From an uncultured Collinsella sp. (GTDB lineage Bacteria > Actinomycetota > Coriobacteriia > Coriobacteriales > Coriobacteriaceae): a stretch of 16,895 nucleotides of DNA. The notes beneath the pieces are model-generated. The model was not told the origin of the DNA. It saw only the letters and a program-made list of their open reading frames with translations, and did no database searches. The stretch lies in the NCBI GenBank assembly GCA_958423535.1, contig CATZRJ010000037.1, positions 1 through 16,895 on the forward strand. The letters are read 5' to 3'. The first letter of the stretch is position 1. Every line of letters begins with the position of its first letter. Of this stretch, positions 1-6,273 are shown in pieces. The position numbers and the translations under genes were made by a program.

Positions 1-26
1 ACACCCAACCCAAAAGGAAAGGTTTC

Positions 27-1106
27 ATGGCAAACAAGCTCTCCGTCGCATTCATCGGCACCGGAATCATGGGTGCCCCCATCGCCGGCCACATTCTGGA
101 CGCTGGCTATCCCGTCACGGTCAACAACCGCACCAAGTCCAAGGCTGCAGCGCTCGTTGAGCGCGGTGCCGTCTGGGCCGATACGCCGGCAGATGCCGCG
201 GCGAACGCCGACGTCATCTTTACCATGGTGGGTTATCCCTCCGAGGTCGAGGAGCTCTACCTGGCGGGCGACGGTCTGCTCGCGTGCACTAAGCCCGGCG
301 CGGTCCTGATCGACCTTACCACGAGCTCGCCCGAGCTGGCGCGCGACATTGCCGAGGCCGCCCAGGTTTCCGGCCGCATGGCGTTTGACTGCCCCGTCAC
401 CGGCGGTGAGTCGGGAGCTATCGCCGGCACGCTCACGGCTATCGTGGGCGCCACCGAAAACGACATCGCGCCGGTCCGCGACATCCTTGCCACCTTTGCG
501 GCTAACATCTGCTGCTTCGACGGCGCCGGCAAGGGCCAGGCTGCCAAGCTCGCCAACCAGGTGTCGCTGGGCGCCTGCATGGTCGGCATGGCAGACGCGC
601 TGGCGTTTGCCGAGCTGAGCGGCCTTGATCTTGAGAAGACCCGTCAGATGATCCTGGGTGGCACCGGCAAGTCCGGCGCCATGGAGAGCCTGGCGCCCAA
701 GGCGCTCGACGGCGACTACAAGCCCGGCTTTATGGTCGAGCACTTCATTAAGGACCTGCGCTTGGCGCTCGCCTATGCCGACGACCGCGAGCTTGCGCTG
801 CCCGGCGCCGACGTGGCCTTTACGCTCTACGATATGCTCGACGCCATCGGTGGTGCCAAGCTGGGCACCCAGGCCATCACGGTCCTCTATAAGGAGGAGG
901 CCGACGCCATCGCCGCCGGTCTGGACTGGTCGCAGTATCGTCCCGAGGAGCATGGCGCTCACGAGGAAGGCTGCGGTTGCGGCGAGCATGGCGACGACCA
1001 TGAGTGCGGTTGCGGTCACCATCACGGCGAGGACCACGAGTGCTGCGGCGGTCACGGCCATGACGACGGCCATGAGTGCTGCGGCGGCCACCATCACGGG
1101 GAGTAG
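27..1106 (+). CDS. NAD(P)-dependent beta-hydroxyacid dehydrogenase with His/Cys-rich tail
   Basis: A 359-residue member of the 3-hydroxyisobutyrate dehydrogenase / tartronate semialdehyde reductase family, which oxidises or reduces small beta-hydroxyacids with NAD(P). The N-terminal Rossmann motif is visible (GTGIMG, residues 11-16), as are the substrate-binding segment DCPVTGG (121-127) and the catalytic lysine region GKGQAAKLAN (168-177, Lys174). The normal fold ends near residue 300, matching the usual family length. It is followed by about 52 extra residues (308-359) holding 14 His and 8 Cys in three imperfect repeats of the form HEC-C/G-C/G-G-H, which looks like a metal-binding tail. The start has a purine-rich RBS (AAAGGAAAGG) just upstream. 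The stop lies 5 nt before the next gene, so the genes are probably co-transcribed. The actual substrate cannot be told from the sequence. Confidence 0.9.
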   Translation: MANKLSVAFIGTGIMGAPIAGHILDAGYPVTVNNRTKSKAAALVERGAVWADTPADAAANADVIFTMVGYPSEVEELYLAGDGLLACTKPGAVLIDLTTSSPELARDIAEAAQVSGRMAFDCPVTGGESGAIAGTLTAIVGATENDIAPVRDILATFAANICCFDGAGKGQAAKLANQVSLGACMVGMADALAFAELSGLDLEKTRQMILGGTGKSGAMESLAPKALDGDYKPGFMVEHFIKDLRLALAYADDRELALPGADVAFTLYDMLDAIGGAKLGTQAITVLYKEEADAIAAGLDWSQYRPEEHGAHEEGCGCGEHGDDHECGCGHHHGEDHECCGGHGHDDGHECCGGHHHGE

Positions 1107-1111
1107 CGCCT

Positions 1112-1540
1112 ATGAGCTTGACGTTCGTGGTGCTTGCGCTGGTGCTCTTTCTCTTTGCGATCTACATCGGCTTTTTGTGCGGCCAGTGGGCGTGCGAAAA
1201 GCGCGTCATCACCAAGCGCGACTACTGGATTGCCAACTTTGCGGGAGCTGCGGCAGTCGTCCTGCTGACCTGGGTGTTCTCGCTGTTCCCGCTGGTGCAG
1301 TTTGCGCCGATCGGCTGGCTCGGCGGCTTTATCGCCGGCCTTAAGATGAGCTTTGGCGAGTCCGTCGGTCCGTGGCGCAAGCACGACGAGGTCTTTAACG
1401 TCAACAAGGCACACCGCGCCGCCGCCGACGCGGGCGATGCCGAGGAACGCCGCCGTGCGCGTCGTAATGGCGCTGCCGACCGACAGCTCATCTCGGTCAC
1501 CGATGACAGCAAGGGTGCTGGCAAGCACGCTAAGAAATAG
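1112..1540 (+). CDS. Small membrane protein of unknown function
   Basis: A 142-residue protein with no family I recognise. Two clear hydrophobic helices (about residues 3-24 and 38-60) and a weaker one (62-78) are followed by a charged, probably cytoplasmic C-terminal arm of about 60 residues rich in Arg, Lys, Asp and Ala (for example EERRRARRNG at 111-120). I chose the ATG at 1112 rather than an in-frame start further upstream, because the upstream start would lie inside the end of the preceding dehydrogenase gene, while the ATG at 1112 follows its stop directly. It ends 15 nt before the HEAT-repeat gene, so it is probably the second gene of a four-gene operon. Function unknown. Confidence 0.75.
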   Translation: MSLTFVVLALVLFLFAIYIGFLCGQWACEKRVITKRDYWIANFAGAAAVVLLTWVFSLFPLVQFAPIGWLGGFIAGLKMSFGESVGPWRKHDEVFNVNKAHRAAADAGDAEERRRARRNGAADRQLISVTDDSKGAGKHAKK

Positions 1541-1555
1541 TAAAAAGAGGTAACT

Positions 1556-2254
1556 ATGGCAGAAAACAAAGACGAACAGCTCACCGACGAGGAGCTGGCA
1601 CAGCTTCAGCTGGCAGAGGAGAACGAGAATGCCGTCGACCGCCTGGTCCAGGAGCTCGGCTGCCCCACGCGCCGTATCCGCCAGTTTGCCGCCCGCGTGC
1701 TGCACCTGCTTGCCGAGCGCGATCCGCAGCGCGTGGTGCCCTGCGTGCCCGCGCTGATCGAGGCGCTCGACCGCCCCGAGGCTCAGACCCGCTGGGAGGC
1801 CCTCGATGCCCTGACGGCGCTCGCCACCACCTGCCCCGAGCAGCTGGGCGATGCCTTTGAGGGCGCCGAGACCGCACTGTTCGACGAGATTTCCTCCACG
1901 CTGCGCTATGCCGCCTTCCGCCTGCTGTGCGTGTGGGGCGCCACGAGTGCTGAGCGTTCACGCGAGGTTTGGCCCATCCTAGACGAGGCCATCCAGTGCT
2001 ACCACGGCGACCTTGAGTATCGCGATATGCTCGGTTGCCTGTACGAGTTTGGCCAGGGCGAGATCGACGCCGAGGTCGCCGAGAAGCTTGCGCTGCGCCT
2101 TAAGTTCGACGCCGAGAACGGCAAGGGCAGCTATCTCAAGGCCCGTTCGAGCGAGATTTGCGAAATGCTTGTTAAACGTTTTGGCCTGGATCTCTCCAAA
2201 AAGAAGAAGCGTGCTAGCGTTAAAAAATCTGACGACGCCGAAGACGAGGAGTAA
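1556..2254 (+). CDS. HEAT-repeat protein
   Basis: A 232-residue soluble, alpha-helical protein. Helical pairs typical of HEAT repeats can be read at about residues 26-55 (with TRRIRQFAARVLHLLAER), 60-95 (VPALIEAL then TRWEALDALTALA) and 104-130 (LRYAAFRLLCVWG), with less regular helices following. Such repeats are protein-binding scaffolds and carry no catalytic residues. The C-terminus is a run of lysines (KKKKRASVKK, 216-225) followed by an acidic end. An RBS (AAAAAGAGG) precedes the ATG, and the gene lies 15 nt after the membrane protein and 6 nt before the isocitrate dehydrogenase-like gene. Its partner is unknown; the encoded neighbours are the obvious candidates. Confidence 0.8.
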   Translation: MAENKDEQLTDEELAQLQLAEENENAVDRLVQELGCPTRRIRQFAARVLHLLAERDPQRVVPCVPALIEALDRPEAQTRWEALDALTALATTCPEQLGDAFEGAETALFDEISSTLRYAAFRLLCVWGATSAERSREVWPILDEAIQCYHGDLEYRDMLGCLYEFGQGEIDAEVAEKLALRLKFDAENGKGSYLKARSSEICEMLVKRFGLDLSKKKKRASVKKSDDAEDEE

Positions 2255-2260
2255 CAGATT

Positions 2261-3346
2261 ATGGCGCACGATGTAGTCCTGATTCCCGGTGACGGTATCG
2301 GTCCCGAGATTACGCAGGCCATGCGCCGCGTGGTCGAGGCCACCGGTGTCCAGATCAACTGGAACGTCCAGGAGGCAGGTGCCGGCGTCATGGACGAGTT
2401 TGGCACGCCGCTGCCCCAGCACGTGCTCGATGCGGTCGCCGAGACCAAGGTTGCCATCAAGGGCCCCATCACCACGCCGGTCGGCACGGGTTTCCGCAGC
2501 GTTAACGTGGCCCTGCGCAAGCACTTCGACCTGTACGCCTGCGTGCGCCCCTGCCTGTCGCAGCCGGGCGACGGCTCGCGCTTCCGCGACGTCGACCTGG
2601 TCATCGTGCGTGAGAACACCGAGGACCTCTACGCCGGGATCGAGTTCGATGAGGGCGCTGCCGAGGTCGAGGAGCTCTCACAGCTTGTCGAGCGCTCGGG
2701 TCAGAAGACCTTCGCCGCCGATTCCGCCATCTCAATTAAGCCCATCTCCATCGCCAAGAGCCGCCGCATTGTGGAGTACGCCTTTGAGTACGCCCGCCGC
2801 TGCGGCCGTAAAAAGGTGACGGCCGTGCACAAGGCCAACATTATGAAGGCGACCGATGGCCTGTTCCTGCGCGTTGCGCGCGAGGTGGCCGCCAACTATC
2901 CCGATATTGAGTTCAACGACAAGATCGTCGACGCCACCTGCATGGGCCTGGTCCAGAACCCCAACGACTTCGATGTCCTGGTGCTGCCCAACCTGTACGG
3001 CGATATCGTCAGCGATCTGTGCGCCGGCCTGGTAGGTGGCCTGGGTATGGCCCCCGGCTCCAACATCGGTGCCGACTGCGCCATCTTCGAGGCAACGCAT
3101 GGCTCCGCGCCCGATATCGCTGGCCAGGATATCGCCAACCCCACGGCCGAGATTCTCTCTGCTGCGATGATGCTCGATCACCTGGGCGAGAACGACGCTG
3201 CCAATCGCATTCGCGCCGCCGTATCTGCCACGCTCGACGAGGGCGAGCAGGTTACCGGCGACGTGCGCCGTGCCCAGACCGGTTCCGTCGAGGGCGCCGT
3301 GGGCACGCAGGCCTTTGCCGATGCCGTTATCGCGCACCTGGCCTAA
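2261..3346 (+). CDS. NAD-type isocitrate/isopropylmalate dehydrogenase family enzyme (probable isocitrate dehydrogenase)
   Basis: A 361-residue decarboxylating dehydrogenase of the isocitrate/isopropylmalate family, full length for the short NAD-type enzymes. Seen motifs: IPGDGIGPEIT (8-18), the substrate-binding serine/arginine segment FRSVNVALRK (78-87), RENTEDLYAG (117-126, catalytic Tyr124), VHKANIMKATDG (189-200, Lys191), the metal site YGDIVSDLCAG (246-256, Asp248 and Asp252) and HGSAPDIAGQDIANPTA (280-296). In the last motif an Asp at 285 stands where NADP-dependent enzymes carry Lys-Tyr, which favours NAD. The SVNVALRK and GLVGGLG segments fit isocitrate dehydrogenase better than LeuB. 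Homoisocitrate dehydrogenase or another beta-decarboxylating enzyme remains possible. It is the last gene of the four-gene run and is followed by two hairpins. Confidence 0.88.
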   Translation: MAHDVVLIPGDGIGPEITQAMRRVVEATGVQINWNVQEAGAGVMDEFGTPLPQHVLDAVAETKVAIKGPITTPVGTGFRSVNVALRKHFDLYACVRPCLSQPGDGSRFRDVDLVIVRENTEDLYAGIEFDEGAAEVEELSQLVERSGQKTFAADSAISIKPISIAKSRRIVEYAFEYARRCGRKKVTAVHKANIMKATDGLFLRVAREVAANYPDIEFNDKIVDATCMGLVQNPNDFDVLVLPNLYGDIVSDLCAGLVGGLGMAPGSNIGADCAIFEATHGSAPDIAGQDIANPTAEILSAAMMLDHLGENDAANRIRAAVSATLDEGEQVTGDVRRAQTGSVEGAVGTQAFADAVIAHLA

Positions 3347-3358
3347 GGTAGGCACGCT

Positions 3359-3389
3359 GCAAACGCCTAAATAGTACTTAAGTGTTTGC
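3359..3389 (+). other. Imperfect hairpin after the isocitrate dehydrogenase-like gene
   Basis: GCAAACGCCTAA (3359-3370) pairs with TTAAGTGTTTGC (3378-3389) across a 7-nt loop, with one G-T wobble and one C-A mismatch. No T-run follows, so this is not itself a convincing intrinsic terminator. It may stabilise the 3' end of the mRNA. Confidence 0.45.
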
Positions 3390-3405
3390 GTATAACCTAA
3401 GAATC

Positions 3406-3434
3406 AATACGCCCGGCACTCTGTCGGGCGTATT
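3406..3434 (+). terminator. Probable terminator of the four-gene operon
   Basis: A perfect 10-bp stem, AATACGCCCG (3406-3415) with CGGGCGTATT (3425-3434), around a 9-nt loop. The T-tract is weak (TATTCTATT overlaps the 3' arm), but position and stem strength fit termination between the dehydrogenase-like gene and the next unit. Confidence 0.7.
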
Positions 3435-3472
3435 CTATTGAAGACTATGTTTCCTAACAAGGAGTAACTGAT

Positions 3473-4567
3473 ATGGGTCTGATTCAAAAGAAGGACGAGA
3501 AGGACGAGATCGACGGCATCCAGATCATCGAGCGCGGCGAAGGCCCCGACGGTGACGAGGACGAGAAGATCGATCTGGTCGCCGGTACGTCTGCCGAGCA
3601 CATTGCCGCCGGCACGACGGCCGAGGAGGAGGACGCCCGACTGGAGGCTCAGATTGCCGCGGATGCCGCTGACGAGAATCTGATGCCCGAGGCCCAGGAT
3701 GAGGACGACGATATTCTGGGTTCCGATGAAGACGACCATGCATCCAGGCACAAGAAGACGATGATTGCCGCCTTTGTGGTTGCCGTCGTGATCGCCGCCG
3801 TGGTCGGCTTCTTTATTGGCAATGGCGGCTTTGGCGGCAAGGGTGTCGGCTCGTCGACCCTGACCGAGGACCAGCTCGATTCGACCGTGGCAAGCTATAG
3901 CTACAACGGCAAGAAGAGCGACATCACCGCGCGCGAGGCCATCGAGAGCCAGTACAGCCTCGACACCGTCAAGGATAGCGATGGCAACTACACCGCTCCT
4001 TCTGCCGACGTTATCCTGTCCTACGTGCGCAACAAGATCCTGCTCGATGCTGCCGAGGACGAGGGCATCACCGTCTCTTCTAAGGAGATGAAGAAGTACG
4101 CCGAGGATTCCATCGGCACTTCGGACTACAAGACCATGGCCACGCAGTATGGCGTGTCCAAGGACCAGGCCAAGCAGATCGTCCGCCAGTCCGCGACGCT
4201 GCAGAAGCTCTACAAGAAGAAGGTGGGCGATAGCTCCGCAAGCATGCCGACCGCTCCGACCGAGCCTTCTGACGGCAATGAGGACACCGCGAGCAAGGAT
4301 TACGCCGACTACATCATCAACCTTGCCGGCGACGAGTGGGATAGCTCGAAGGGTACCTGGAAGGACGAGAACGGCACCTACGCTAAGGCCTTTGCCGACG
4401 ATGCCTTTACGGCCGATAGCGCCACCTATAAGCAGGCCATGACCGCCTACTACACTGCTTACCAGCAGTACTCTTCGCAGGCTTCGAGCGCCAGCTCCAA
4501 GTGGACCGAGTATGCTAACGGCCTCTACGCCAAGGCCAACATCAGCATCTACGGCCTGTTTGCGTAA
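3473..4567 (+). CDS. Single-pass membrane protein with acidic N-terminal arm and SurA/PrsA-like exported region
   Basis: A 364-residue protein in three parts. Residues 1-96 are strongly acidic and low in complexity (for example AQDEDDDILGSDEDDHA, 74-90) and should be cytoplasmic. Residues 97-117 form one transmembrane helix (IAAFVVAVVIAAVVGFF) preceded by positive residues (SRHKK), which predicts the C-terminus outside. The outer part contains helices resembling the N-terminal chaperone domain of SurA/PrsA (about 178-250: VRNKILLDAAEDEGITVSSKEM). I see no parvulin peptidyl-prolyl isomerase domain and no lipobox. The rest is Ser/Ala/Tyr-rich. AAGGAG lies 8 nt before the ATG. It appears monocistronic, with a terminator on each side. 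A role in folding or secretion is inferred only from the weak SurA-like resemblance. Confidence 0.8.
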   Translation: MGLIQKKDEKDEIDGIQIIERGEGPDGDEDEKIDLVAGTSAEHIAAGTTAEEEDARLEAQIAADAADENLMPEAQDEDDDILGSDEDDHASRHKKTMIAAFVVAVVIAAVVGFFIGNGGFGGKGVGSSTLTEDQLDSTVASYSYNGKKSDITAREAIESQYSLDTVKDSDGNYTAPSADVILSYVRNKILLDAAEDEGITVSSKEMKKYAEDSIGTSDYKTMATQYGVSKDQAKQIVRQSATLQKLYKKKVGDSSASMPTAPTEPSDGNEDTASKDYADYIINLAGDEWDSSKGTWKDENGTYAKAFADDAFTADSATYKQAMTAYYTAYQQYSSQASSASSKWTEYANGLYAKANISIYGLFA

Positions 4568-4609
4568 AGAGTCGCACGGCTCATCGAGCATCTAGCCGAT
4601 AGACAGCAG

Positions 4610-4646
4610 AAAGTCCGCCAGTACGGAAGTCGTTCTAGCGGGCTTT
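4610..4646 (+). terminator. Terminator of the membrane-anchored SurA-like gene
   Basis: AAAGTCCGC (4610-4618) pairs with GCGGGCTTT (4638-4646), with one T-G wobble, and the 3' arm runs into a T-tract (CTTTTTGC). It lies 43 nt after the stop of the upstream + strand gene and before the convergent - strand pair. Confidence 0.75.
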
Positions 4647-4681
4647 TTGCGTTGAGGGCGTGATTGACGGCTTAATTATGA

Positions 4682-4921
4682 CTATTCATCTTTAAGCCCA
4701 AAAAGGCTATCGGCTTCATCGTCGGATATATATTCCAGTACATCGCCTGGTTGGCAGTCGAGTGCCCGGCATATCGCGTCAAGAGTTGAAAAACGTATGG
4801 CAGAAACCTTGCCCGTCTTAATGCGTGACATATTGACCTGGGAGATGCCCACGCGTTCCGCAAGCTCTTTGGATGAGATCTTGCGTTCGGCGAGCATGCG
4901 GTCAAGCCGCAGAATAATCAT
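4682..4921 (-). CDS. Small Xre/Cro-CI-type transcriptional regulator
   Basis: A 79-residue protein that is almost entirely one helix-turn-helix domain of the YozG-like Xre class. The HTH can be read at about residues 16-37 (SSKELAERVGISQVNMSRIKTG), followed by the helix STLDAICRALDCQPGDVLEY (46-64), which is characteristic of this group. It has no effector domain. It starts 9 nt after the DUF2975 gene, with AGGGGAAA as its RBS, so the two are probably translated from one mRNA. The pairing of a DUF2975 membrane protein with such a small regulator recurs in Gram-positive genomes. I infer that the regulator controls its own operon and that the membrane partner modulates it. The target is not shown by the sequence, but a palindrome in the promoter region (5593-5608) is a candidate. 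Confidence 0.9.
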   Translation of the reverse strand: MIILRLDRMLAERKISSKELAERVGISQVNMSRIKTGKVSAIRFSTLDAICRALDCQPGDVLEYISDDEADSLFGLKDE

Positions 4922-4930
4922 GGATTTCCC

Positions 4931-5569
4931 CTAGAGCAACTCGTCATCTTGCTTTTGCAGGATATACCCGTAGCGGAAGATGCTGGCAATCAGGCAAATA
5001 ATCAGGCCTGCAAAGAGCATGGAGGGCTCGAATAACTGGCCGACGAACGCATCCGTAAAGCTGCCGCCAAATCCTGAGAGTATCATTCCCGTGATTACGG
5101 CGCCAAGAAGCCTCACGGCAACGCCGCCGATAAGGAATAAATGTCCTACTCGACGAAGTGTCTGGTTACATTCAAGGTCAAAGGGCCTGCCTTCCTTTTC
5201 AATGTTGAGGAAAAGCCTGCGCACGCTTATCGCGATGGTAAGCGCGAGGCATGTCATCAAGAGGCTCCCTATGGCAGTGTGACCATCGTGTGCGACGAGC
5301 ATAAGTGGGGCCTGCGCATCGGTACCGACGATAGCAAGGCACGGCCCTTCGCCGGCTTGAAGTTCTACGGATTGGAGACACGAGCCTTGGGAGAGGCCAG
5401 GCAATATGAGTAGAAGGTCAATCGCAATGACTGCGAGGAGCCCCAGAGCGAGCGCGGTGGTAATGCAGATCGTGGCCCATTTGCAGATGCGAGCGAGCTT
5501 CCTCAGTTTGGCTACCGTCTGTTCGCGGCTGATGGTTTCATTCGATATAGATGCGTTTCGATGGACCAT
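4931..5569 (-). CDS. DUF2975 family four-helix membrane protein
   Basis: A 212-residue integral membrane protein. Four hydrophobic helices are visible (about 31-56, 97-117, 141-165 and 183-205). The segment between helices 2 and 3 (EKEGRPFDLECNQTLRRVG, 124-142) carries the F-x(n)-LRR-G pattern typical of DUF2975. I chose the start at 5569, which follows GGAGGGG closely. An in-frame ATG at 5608 would lie inside a perfect palindrome and a possible -10 element, so it is less likely. Family members are typically coupled to a small HTH regulator, as here. The biochemical role of DUF2975 is not established to my knowledge; sensing or sequestration of the regulator is an inference. Confidence 0.82.
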   Translation of the reverse strand: MVHRNASISNETISREQTVAKLRKLARICKWATICITTALALGLLAVIAIDLLLILPGLSQGSCLQSVELQAGEGPCLAIVGTDAQAPLMLVAHDGHTAIGSLLMTCLALTIAISVRRLFLNIEKEGRPFDLECNQTLRRVGHLFLIGGVAVRLLGAVITGMILSGFGGSFTDAFVGQLFEPSMLFAGLIICLIASIFRYGYILQKQDDELL

Positions 5570-5592
5570 GACCCCTCCAATCGGCGTTTTGG

Positions 5593-5608
5593 ATGATACT
5601 TGTATCAT
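5593..5608 (-). promoter_or_regulatory. Palindromic operator candidate upstream of the DUF2975-HTH pair
   Basis: ATGATAC-TT-GTATCAT is an inverted repeat with perfect 7-bp arms and a 2-bp centre. On the - strand it overlaps a TATGAT element (5609-5604) that could be the -10 box; the -35 match is poor. Direct repeats AACGATA at 5618-5624 and 5625-5631 lie just upstream. The position fits autoregulation by the small Xre protein, which is an inference. Confidence 0.5.
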
Positions 5609-5809
5609 ATCAGAATTAACGATAAACGATAAATAATTACGTATACTGAGTAAGTAATGATTGAAAACGATTAGCGTGAGCTATTAGCTCATTTTGGATG
5701 CCGGAGTTTGGCGTTCGGGGGATGAGGACAAATGTCAAAACTTCCCGTGATCGTTCCCGTGATTGCGCAAGCGCTCCATTGTGTTTCCCTAATTCATATG
5801 GGAAAACAG

Positions 5810-5824
5810 CTGCAAACGATTGCA
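5810..5824. promoter_or_regulatory. LacI/CcpA-type operator candidate
   Basis: CTGCAAACGATTGCA contains the perfect inverted repeat TGCAA-ACGA-TTGCA (5811-5824) with a central CG. It matches the low-GC Gram-positive cre consensus WTGNAANCGNWNNCW at 14 of 15 positions by my reading. Such sites bind LacI-family proteins. Which protein binds here is unknown. Confidence 0.5.
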
Positions 5825-6007
5825 AGTAACCGGTAAACGGTCGAAAACTACCGTTCACCGATAATCTCAAAACTGGTTCTAACTGGTATTAAGTCAAAAA
5901 GACCAATTCACATATCTTCACAATGACCTGCAATTTTTCTACACGCTATTTTTAGCCGCCCTGCGTTGTTTAGACACAGGAAAAGATCCGATCTTTTGCC
6001 AAAACAT

Positions 6008-6022
6008 TTCGAAACGGTTTCA
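6008..6022. promoter_or_regulatory. Second LacI-type operator candidate
   Basis: GAAAC-G-GTTTC (6011-6021) is a perfect 11-bp palindrome. Read on the - strand with flanks it is TTGAAACCGTTTCGA, which differs from the cre consensus at one conserved position. The overlapping CGGTTT-2-AAACCG (6015-6028) is a second perfect inverted repeat over the same bases. Confidence 0.42.
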
Positions 6023-6153
6023 AAACCGCAGGTAGAAGTGTTAACGACCGGTAAACGGTCGATTTATCACCGTGAGCGGTGCAAAAACGTTTTACCGTAT
6101 GAATCAACGAAAGCGACCTCTTCTGGGGTGATATAGTGACAACAACACGTCAC

Positions 6154-6167
6154 GTGGTTACTACCAG
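6154..6167. promoter_or_regulatory. GntR-family operator candidate upstream of the PTS operon
   Basis: GTGGTTACTACCAG contains TGGTTACTACCAG (6155-6167), which is repeated exactly at 10448-10460 in the agaS promoter. The arms TGGT/ACCA are inverted, as in sites of UTRA-type GntR regulators such as NagR and DasR (ACTGGT...ACCA type). It lies just downstream of a possible -10 (TATAGT, 6132-6137), a position suited to repression. A further ACCA-C-TGGT element sits at 6175-6183. Confidence 0.6.
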
Positions 6168-6230
6168 TTTAGAAACCACTGGTCTTCAAAGAACGCTTTC
6201 TAAGAAGCTTTAAGGGCGAGTGCCCGCTGG

Positions 6231-6273
6231 CTTCCGAAAATCATCGGACTCAGATCGTACACACCTTCGGAAG
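6231..6273 (+). promoter_or_regulatory. Possible hairpin sequestering the EIIA Shine-Dalgarno sequence
   Basis: CTTCCGAA (6231-6238) is complementary to TTCGGAAG (6266-6273), and the 3' arm contains most of the ribosome binding site GGAAGG (6269-6274) that precedes the EIIA start at 6284. A short competing stem, CCGA (6234-6237) with TCGG (6244-6247), would free the RBS. This is base-pairing seen by eye; stability has not been computed. Confidence 0.4.

Noticed and set aside
3404..4591. Long - strand open frame opposite the acidic membrane protein gene
   Set aside because: It is the mirror of a biased coding sequence; its frame spans the terminator, and the + strand gene has an RBS, a membrane helix and a domain-like region.
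5570..5608. Upstream start for the DUF2975 protein at 5608
   Set aside because: The ATG lies within a palindrome and a possible -10 box; the ATG at 5569 has a GGAGG sequence directly before it.
5637..5870. 77-residue - strand open frame in the intergenic region
   Set aside because: No RBS, no recognisable domain, composition unlike coding DNA here, and it runs across several palindromes and repeats.
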